Assembly: GCA_026984375.1 (NCBI GenBank)
Contig: JALSSF010000172.1
Span: 1 to 39,756 of the forward strand
DNA: 39,756 nucleotides
Origin: Methylothermaceae bacterium
GTDB lineage: Bacteria; Pseudomonadota; Gammaproteobacteria; Methylococcales; Methylothermaceae
Reading direction: 5' to 3'
The stretch's first letter is position 1. Each line of letters opens with the position of its first letter. Below, one piece after another: positions 34,750-39,756 of this stretch. The translations under genes were made by a program, and so were the position numbers. The notes beneath the pieces were generated by a model. The model was not told the DNA's origin. It worked only from the letters and a program-made list of their open reading frames with translations, and did no database searches.

Positions 34750-35373
34750 GTGCTGGAGATCATCGAGGCCGGAGGCTGGCTCATGTGGCCCATTCTGGCC
34801 TGTTCCGTGTTGGCGACCGCCATCGTCTGCGAGCGTTTCTGGAGTCTGCGGACCAGTCGTATCATTCCCCCTCATTTGGTCACCCAGGCATGGCGCCTGT
34901 ATCGCCAGGGAGAGCTCGACGCCGCCCGGCTGCGCCAATTGCAAAGCAGTTCGCCGCTGGGTGCCATTCTGGCGGCGGGCCTGGCCAATCATCAGTACGG
35001 GCGTGAAGTCATGAAGGAAGCCATCGAGGACGTCGGCCGTCAGGTGGCTCACGAACTGGAGCGCTTCCTGGATCTTTTGGGCACCATCGCCTCGGTCAGT
35101 CCGTTGCTGGGACTACTGGGAACCGTGATGGGAATGATCAAGGTGTTCAGCGCCATCACCGCCGCCGGTGTCGGTGATCCCCAGGTGCTGGCGGGAGGCA
35201 TCTCCGAGGCGCTGATCACCACGGCGGCGGGGTTGTCGGTGGCGATTCCGGCCCTGATCTTTCACCGTCATTTCCAGGCCAAGGTGGTCGACCTGGTGCT
35301 GCGGATGGAAAACGAATCGTTGCGCTTCATCGAGATCATGCATAGTCAGTCGGAGCGGGAGAGCGAGACGTGA
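34750..35373 (+). CDS. exbB: ExbB/TolQ/MotA-family proton channel protein
   Basis: A 207-residue inner-membrane protein with three transmembrane helices: near residues 9-29 (GGWLMWPILACSVLATAI), 110-135 and 155-175. Family sequence SPLLGLLGTVMGMIKVF is followed by the helix ISEALITTAAGLSVAIPAL, whose conserved Thr faces the proton path. With ExbD it would energise a TonB-type or related transport step. The GTG at 34750 has GGGG 7 bases before it; a TTG at 34744 is too close to that site. The stop overlaps exbD by GTGA. Location before kdsB matches a gammaproteobacterial lipid A/LPS cluster. Confidence 0.92.
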   Translation: MLEIIEAGGWLMWPILACSVLATAIVCERFWSLRTSRIIPPHLVTQAWRLYRQGELDAARLRQLQSSSPLGAILAAGLANHQYGREVMKEAIEDVGRQVAHELERFLDLLGTIASVSPLLGLLGTVMGMIKVFSAITAAGVGDPQVLAGGISEALITTAAGLSVAIPALIFHRHFQAKVVDLVLRMENESLRFIEIMHSQSERESET

Positions 35374-35783
35374 ATTTCCGCCGTCAACGCCGTGAGCGAG
35401 TCGAGCTCAGCCTGACGCCGATGATCGACGTGGTTTTTTTGTTGTTGATCTTTTTCATGGTCACGACCACCTTCCAGCGCGAGGCGGCCCTGAAGATAGA
35501 ACTGCCCGAGGCCCAGGGGAATCGGGAACCCAGAAGGCAGGTGCTCGAAGTGGTCATCGACGCCGAAGGCCACTACTACATCGACCACCGCGAACTGATC
35601 AACACCCGGATCGACACCCTCAAGAAGGCCATACGCCGGGCCTTGCGCCCGGACACCCGCCCCGTGGTGGTCGTCGCCGCCGACAAGCGTACTCCCCATC
35701 AGGCGGTGATCCGGGTGCTGGATGCCGCCCGGCAATTGGGTCTGAGCCATATCTCCTTCGCCACGGAAATGCCCGACGAATAG
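35370..35783 (+). CDS. exbD: ExbD/TolR-family biopolymer transport protein
   Basis: A 137-residue protein with a short basic N-terminus ([13 protein letters not shown]) and a single transmembrane helix. That helix contains the essential aspartate, [15 protein letters not shown]. The periplasmic ExbD domain follows, with [20 protein letters not shown]. It forms the proton-driven complex with the upstream ExbB-like protein. The start is a GTG overlapping the exbB stop (GTGA). Seven bases separate it from the Trm112-like gene. Confidence 0.93.
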   Translation: MNFRRQRRERVELSLTPMIDVVFLLLIFFMVTTTFQREAALKIELPEAQGNREPRRQVLEVVIDAEGHYYIDHRELINTRIDTLKKAIRRALRPDTRPVVVVAADKRTPHQAVIRVLDAARQLGLSHISFATEMPDE

Positions 35784-35790
35784 GTGGGTC

Positions 35791-35979
35791 ATGGACAAGA
35801 AACTTCTGGAAATTCTGGTGTGCCCTTTGTGCAAGGGCAAGCTGATCTACGATGCCGAGGCGGAAGAATTGATCTGTAGGGCGGACCGTCTGGCGTTTCC
35901 CATCCGGGACGACATCCCGGTGATGCTCGAGGAGGAGGCCCGCAAGCTCAGCCTGGAAGAATACGACCGGCTCAAATGA
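35791..35979 (+). CDS. Trm112-family zinc-binding small protein (YcaR-like)
   Basis: A 62-residue protein with the family pattern [18 protein letters not shown], then [25 protein letters not shown] and a third Cys can bind metal, though the fourth position is not an obvious cysteine. Eukaryotic and archaeal Trm112 activates methyltransferases; the bacterial role next to kdsB is unknown. It overlaps kdsB by 4 bases (ATGA), as in many proteobacteria. Confidence 0.92.
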   Translation: MDKKLLEILVCPLCKGKLIYDAEAEELICRADRLAFPIRDDIPVMLEEEARKLSLEEYDRLK

Positions 35980-36737
35980 CGGCCTTCAAAATCGTCATTC
36001 CCGCCCGCCATGCCTCCTCCCGACTGCCGGGCAAACCCTTGCTGGAGCTGGCGGGGAAACCGATGATCGTCCACGTCTGTGAGCAGGCCTTGAAAGCCGG
36101 GGCCGACGAGGTGGTCCTGGCCACCGACGATCCCCGGATCGGGGAAGCAGCCCGGGTGACCGGGGTGAAGACGCTGTTGACGGCGGCCGCCCACCACAGC
36201 GGCACCGAACGGATCGAGGAAGTCGCCCGGCGGCTGCGGTGGGAGGAAGACGACATCGTGGTCAACTGGCAGGGGGACGAGCCCCTGCTGGAGCCAGCGC
36301 TGGTGCGCCATCTGGCCCGGTCACTGGCCGAGCATTCCGACGCTGTGGTGGCGACCCTGGCGGCCCCGGCCACGGAAGCGGAGGTTTTCAATCCCCACGC
36401 CGTGAAGGTAGTCATGGATCAGGCTGGTTACGCCCTCTACTTCAGCCGGGCCCCGATCCCCTGGCACCGGGATGGCTTCACCGACGCCGACCCGAAGCTG
36501 GCACTGGAGCAGTACTGGCGCCACATCGGCGTGTATGCCTATCGGGTCGGTCTGTTGCACCGTTATGTGGCCTGGCCGCCGGCGCCGCTGGAGCGGTTGG
36601 AATCCCTTGAACAATTGCGGATCCTGTGGCACGGTGAGCGTATCGTCGTGCTCACCGTGCCCCTCGCTCCGGAACCCGGGGTGGACACGCCGGAGGATCT
36701 CGACCGGGTCGACCGACTGCTGCGGGAGCGCGGATAA
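35976..36737 (+). CDS. kdsB: 3-deoxy-manno-octulosonate cytidylyltransferase (CMP-KDO synthetase)
   Basis: Activates KDO with CTP for lipid A core assembly. The 253-residue protein has the nucleotidyltransferase start [29 protein letters not shown], the [11 protein letters not shown] motif, [10 protein letters not shown] and [13 protein letters not shown]. The C-terminal [14 protein letters not shown] is typical. Its presence shows that the organism makes a KDO-containing lipopolysaccharide. In many gammaproteobacteria lpxK lies between exbD and this gene; here it is absent. Confidence 0.97.
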   Translation: MTAFKIVIPARHASSRLPGKPLLELAGKPMIVHVCEQALKAGADEVVLATDDPRIGEAARVTGVKTLLTAAAHHSGTERIEEVARRLRWEEDDIVVNWQGDEPLLEPALVRHLARSLAEHSDAVVATLAAPATEAEVFNPHAVKVVMDQAGYALYFSRAPIPWHRDGFTDADPKLALEQYWRHIGVYAYRVGLLHRYVAWPPAPLERLESLEQLRILWHGERIVVLTVPLAPEPGVDTPEDLDRVDRLLRERG

Positions 36738-36753
36738 AACCGGAGGTGGAACC

Positions 36754-37239
36754 ATGATGCGGATACTGTTTGTGTGCATGGGAAACATCTGTCGTTCGCC
36801 CATGGCCCAGGGGGTCTTCGAGAAACTGCTGAGCCAGCACGGCCTGAGCGATCGGGTGCTGGTGGAGTCGGCCGGAACCCATGCCTACCACCTGGGCAAG
36901 GCGCCGGATGAGCGTGCCGTGCGTGCCGCCCGCGAACGGGGCGTCGATATCGCCCACCTGCGTGCCCGCCAGGTGGAACCGGGCGATTTCGACGAATACG
37001 ATCTGGTGTTGGTGATGGACGAGCAAAACTACGATGCCCTGCGTTTCATCAGTGCCGAACGCCATCGGCATAAACTGAAATTCCTGCTCGACTACGCCCC
37101 CCATCTGAAAACGCGCAATCTGCCCGATCCCTATTATGGGACCGACCTCGGTTTCGAGCGGGTGCTGGACATGATCGAAGACGCCTGTACCGGCCTGCTG
37201 CACCATCTGCAGGAACAGATGCGGAGGCAAATGCCGTGA
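36754..37239 (+). CDS. Low-molecular-weight protein-tyrosine phosphatase
   Basis: A 161-residue cytoplasmic phosphatase. The P-loop VCMGNICRSPMAQG gives nucleophile C8 and R14, and the general-acid aspartate is in NLPDPYYGTD. In capsule systems such enzymes (Wzb) dephosphorylate BY-kinases. No BY-kinase is encoded in this window, so the partner is unknown; other family members act on arginine phosphate or small phosphotyrosine targets. The start with ATGATG follows GGAGG. It overlaps the next gene by GTGA and is part of the kdsB transcript. Confidence 0.93.
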   Translation: MMRILFVCMGNICRSPMAQGVFEKLLSQHGLSDRVLVESAGTHAYHLGKAPDERAVRAARERGVDIAHLRARQVEPGDFDEYDLVLVMDEQNYDALRFISAERHRHKLKFLLDYAPHLKTRNLPDPYYGTDLGFERVLDMIEDACTGLLHHLQEQMRRQMP

Positions 37240-37604
37240 AATACTGGTTGCTGGCCGTCTGGCTGGCCTTCGCCGGTTTGGCGGCGGCGGGCGAGCTGGA
37301 GAAACCGGGACGGGTGAAACACATCGTTCTGGTGCGGCTGAAAAATTCCCGGGATCTGGGGCGCTTCATGGGGTTGAGCAAGCGCCTGGTCGAGTTACCG
37401 GGGGTGTTGCGCTACAGCATCGGCCCCGTATTGCCCCGGGAAGAGAGTCGGGCGGGGGAATCCTTTGATGTGGGGGTCGTCGTCACCCTGGAAAGCCGTC
37501 AGGCGCTCCACGATTATCTGCGTCATCCCCGCCACCGGGAAATCATCGAATCCATGCGTCCGCTGGTGGCGAACGTGGTGGTTCATGATTTCGTCACCCG
37601 CTGA
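37236..37604 (+). CDS. Secreted Dabb (stress-responsive A/B barrel) domain protein
   Basis: A 122-residue protein with a signal peptide (about residues 1-19, [12 protein letters not shown]) and one Dabb-type ferredoxin-like domain. Signature pieces are [49 protein letters not shown] and VVVHDF. A signal peptide on a Dabb domain is known in some proteobacteria; no activity is established. The GTG start overlaps the phosphatase stop. It lies 8 bases before zwf. Confidence 0.85.
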   Translation: MKYWLLAVWLAFAGLAAAGELEKPGRVKHIVLVRLKNSRDLGRFMGLSKRLVELPGVLRYSIGPVLPREESRAGESFDVGVVVTLESRQALHDYLRHPRHREIIESMRPLVANVVVHDFVTR

Positions 37605-37612
37605 AGGCGGCC

Positions 37613-39097
37613 ATGGCCGAACCCTGCTCCTTCGCCATTTTCGGCGCCACCGGTCACCTGGCCCGGACCAAGTTGCTGCCGGCTTTGTACCGGCTGGACG
37701 CGGCGGCGGCTTTGGCCGACGCCACCCGTATCGTGGGAATCGGTCGCCGCGACTGGGACGATGCCGCTTGGCGCCGGCGGGTGGCGGAGCAATTGCACGA
37801 TCAGCTCCCCCTCGATGAAGCCGTTCTGGACCGCTTTCTGGCCCGGCTGCACTTCGTCCGCCTGGATCTGAGTCGTCCCGAGGATTATGCTCGTTTGGCC
37901 GCCGTGGTCGCCGATCCCGGCTTCGTTCCCAACTGGGTGTTCTATCTTTCGATCCCGCCCCAGGAGTACGCCCGGGTGGCGCGTCACCTGGCGCAGCACC
38001 GGCTCAACCGCGAGGATCAGGGCTGGCGCCGCCTCGTGGTGGAAAAACCGTTCGGCTACGATCTGGAAAGCGCGCGGGTTCTCGATCACAGCCTCCACCG
38101 GGATTTCCGGGAAGCGCAGATCTATCGCATCGACCATTATCTGGGCAAGGAGACGGTCCAGAACATTTTCGTGTTCCGCTTCGCCAATCTGATGCTGGAA
38201 CCGTTGTGGAACCGCAACCACATCGATCACGTCCAGATCACCCACGCGGAAACCGCGGGGATCGGGGAGCGGGCCGGTTATTACGACGGCACCGGTGCCC
38301 TGCGGGACATGATCCAGAGCCATCTGCTGCAAATGCTCGCCATGGTGGCGATGGAGCCGCCGCCGCGGATGGACGCCGAATCCCTGCGCGACGAAAAGGT
38401 CAAGGTGCTCAAATCGGTGCGTCCCATTCGTCCCGATGCCGTGCACGCCCATGCCTTCCGAGCCCAATACGTACGGGGATGGATCCGGGGAGAGGAGGTT
38501 CCCGGCTATCGGGAGGAGGCGGGTGTCGACCCCGACAGTACCACCGAGACGTTCGCGGCCCTCAAGCTCTATCTGGACAACTGGCGCTGGCGCGGGGTGC
38601 CGTTCTATCTGCGTACCGGCAAACGCCTGGCCGAGGACCGGGCGCTGATCGCCATCCGTTTCCGGCATCCCCCCCAGCAATTGTTCCGTGACACCCGGAT
38701 CGAACGCCTGGAGCCCAACTGGTTGCTGATGGGCATCCAGCCGGATCAGTGCATCCGGGCCGAGGTCTACGTCCGGGAAAGGGGCACCGCCATGCGGGTG
38801 CGCAAGATTCAGCTGGATGCCACCACCTGCGGTATCGACATCGACCGCCTCGGCGCCTACGAGACCCTGCTTCTCGACGTCATCGCCGGCGACCATTCCC
38901 TGTTTCTGCGTTCCGACGAGGTGTTGTGGGCCTGGCGGGTGGTCGATCCGGTGCTGCGGGTATGGGCGGTGGAGCGCGATTACATCCCCACCTATCCGGC
39001 GGGCAGCTGGGGGCTGGAGGAAGTGCGCGGTCTTTTCGACCGTGAGGATCATCGATGGCGTAATCAACTGGAAGCCGATTCGGAGGAACAGCCATGA
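37613..39097 (+). CDS. zwf: Glucose-6-phosphate 1-dehydrogenase
   Basis: Oxidises glucose 6-phosphate to 6-phosphogluconolactone with NADP or NAD. The 494-residue enzyme has the dinucleotide fold [19 protein letters not shown], where the usual GASGDLA reads GATGHLA. It also has [15 protein letters not shown], the active-site [13 protein letters not shown] and the substrate region [16 protein letters not shown]. The C-terminal domain is complete. 6-phosphogluconolactonase and gnd are not next to it; the window ends in an unrelated hydrolase whose start overlaps the zwf stop by ATGA. Confidence 0.97.
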   Translation: MAEPCSFAIFGATGHLARTKLLPALYRLDAAAALADATRIVGIGRRDWDDAAWRRRVAEQLHDQLPLDEAVLDRFLARLHFVRLDLSRPEDYARLAAVVADPGFVPNWVFYLSIPPQEYARVARHLAQHRLNREDQGWRRLVVEKPFGYDLESARVLDHSLHRDFREAQIYRIDHYLGKETVQNIFVFRFANLMLEPLWNRNHIDHVQITHAETAGIGERAGYYDGTGALRDMIQSHLLQMLAMVAMEPPPRMDAESLRDEKVKVLKSVRPIRPDAVHAHAFRAQYVRGWIRGEEVPGYREEAGVDPDSTTETFAALKLYLDNWRWRGVPFYLRTGKRLAEDRALIAIRFRHPPQQLFRDTRIERLEPNWLLMGIQPDQCIRAEVYVRERGTAMRVRKIQLDATTCGIDIDRLGAYETLLLDVIAGDHSLFLRSDEVLWAWRVVDPVLRVWAVERDYIPTYPAGSWGLEEVRGLFDREDHRWRNQLEADSEEQP

Positions 39098-39756
39098 CGA
39101 TTCAGACCCGAGAAGTGGAATACTTCGATGGCGATACCCGATTGTTGGGGTTTTTGGCCTGGGACGACGCCAGGACCATTCCCATGCCCGGAGTCCTGAT
39201 CGCCCACATGTGGGGGGGCAGGGAGGACTTCGTCTGTGACAAGGCCAGGGCGCTGGCGGAACTGGGTTACGCCGGTTTCGCCCTGGATCTGTACGGTGAC
39301 GCCAGGACCGGCTCGGGGCCGGAGGAAAACGCCAGGTTGATGCAGCCTTTCCTGGATGACCGCTCCCTGCTGCAGCGCCGCATGTCGCTGTCTTTGGCGG
39401 CCCTGCGCCAGCAGGCGATGGTGGATCCCGGGCAAACCGCGGCCATCGGCTATTGCTTCGGCGGCCTGTGCGTCCTCGATCTGGCCCGCACCGGTGCCGA
39501 CGTCACCGGGGTGGTCAGTTTCCACGGTCTACTCAAGCCACCGGGCAACACCCAGGGCAACCAGATCCGGGCCAAGGTGCTGGTGCTCCACGGCCACGAC
39601 GATCCCATGGTGCCGGTGGAGGACGTCGTCGCCCTGGAGAAGGAACTGACCGAGGCGGGGGCCGACTGGCAGATCCACGTCTATGGCCACACCATGCATG
39701 CCTTCACCAATCCGAAAGCGAGCGATCCGGATTTCGGAACCGTCTATAATCCGGTG
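39094..39756 (+). CDS. Dienelactone hydrolase-family alpha/beta hydrolase, 3' truncated by window edge
   Basis: The frame starts at the ATG of 39094 and is still open at the last base, giving 221 residues. It shows the family architecture: oxyanion strand [15 protein letters not shown], nucleophile elbow [14 protein letters not shown] with cysteine as nucleophile, acid in [12 protein letters not shown], and histidine in [11 protein letters not shown]. Only the last 20 or so residues should be missing. Substrates may be dienelactones or other small esters. The overlap with zwf shows cotranscription, but no metabolic link is evident. Confidence 0.92.
   Translation, partial: MTIQTREVEYFDGDTRLLGFLAWDDARTIPMPGVLIAHMWGGREDFVCDKARALAELGYAGFALDLYGDARTGSGPEENARLMQPFLDDRSLLQRRMSLSLAALRQQAMVDPGQTAAIGYCFGGLCVLDLARTGADVTGVVSFHGLLKPPGNTQGNQIRAKVLVLHGHDDPMVPVEDVVALEKELTEAGADWQIHVYGHTMHAFTNPKASDPDFGTVYNPV

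Overview
This is a GC-rich chromosomal window from a gammaproteobacterium. Support for that comes from the gene content and order: a rod-shape and septum-envelope block running mreBCD-mrdA-rodA-mltB-rlpA-dacA-dat-ybeD-lipB-lipA, an exbB-exbD-Trm112-kdsB lipopolysaccharide-type block, and proteobacterial gltX, rpiA, bcp, zwf and purEK. GatCAB is present (Enterobacteriaceae lack it), so a non-enteric lineage is likely. A methanotroph or purple-sulfur-like order is only a guess. No rRNA, insertion sequence, phage or CRISPR array was seen. Coding density is very high, and most neighbouring genes overlap by 4 bases.

Layout. 1-449: 3' end of an aminoglycoside-phosphotransferase-like gene. 442-3824 (minus): bcp, rpiA, a membrane-anchored Kelch-like protein and a PRPP-synthetase-like protein. 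4016-6597 (plus): an orphan MaoC-like hotdog protein, gltX, tRNA-Ala(GGC), tRNA-Glu(TTC) and a terminator. 6606-17596 (minus): twelve genes for cell elongation, peptidoglycan maturation and lipoate attachment, apparently one operon. 17714-27745 (plus): gatC-gatA-gatB, then a compact five-gene chaperone island, a glycine-zipper lipoprotein and purD. 27742-33961 (minus): purE-purK, an unusual Wzz-like protein, an ABC exporter and an RNase AM-type PHP protein. 34175-34677 (plus): a DUF1931 histone-fold protein with its own terminator. 34750-39756 (plus): exbB-exbD, a Trm112-like protein, kdsB, a low-molecular-weight phosphatase, a Dabb protein, zwf and a dienelactone-hydrolase-like gene cut by the window end.

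Most interesting parts. (i) The chaperone island at 20936-26023 encodes a large helical-repeat-like protein, a J-domain protein whose HPD motif reads HPP, a GrpE-like exchange factor, a short HscC-like Hsp70, and a zinc-ribbon protein fused to a degenerate GxxExxY (PD-(D/E)XK-like) domain. It looks like a dedicated, self-contained Hsp70 machine with an unconventional co-chaperone and an undescribed adaptor. (ii) The protein at 30403-32361 is a two-membrane-segment polysaccharide chain-length regulator. Its cytoplasmic tail is a catalytically eroded tyrosine-recombinase fold, in the place where a BY-kinase would sit in Wzc. (iii) A pseudo-dimeric histone-fold protein sits opposite purE across a region with paired 10-bp direct repeats.

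All calls come from reading translated sequence and motifs by eye. No database search or structure prediction was run.
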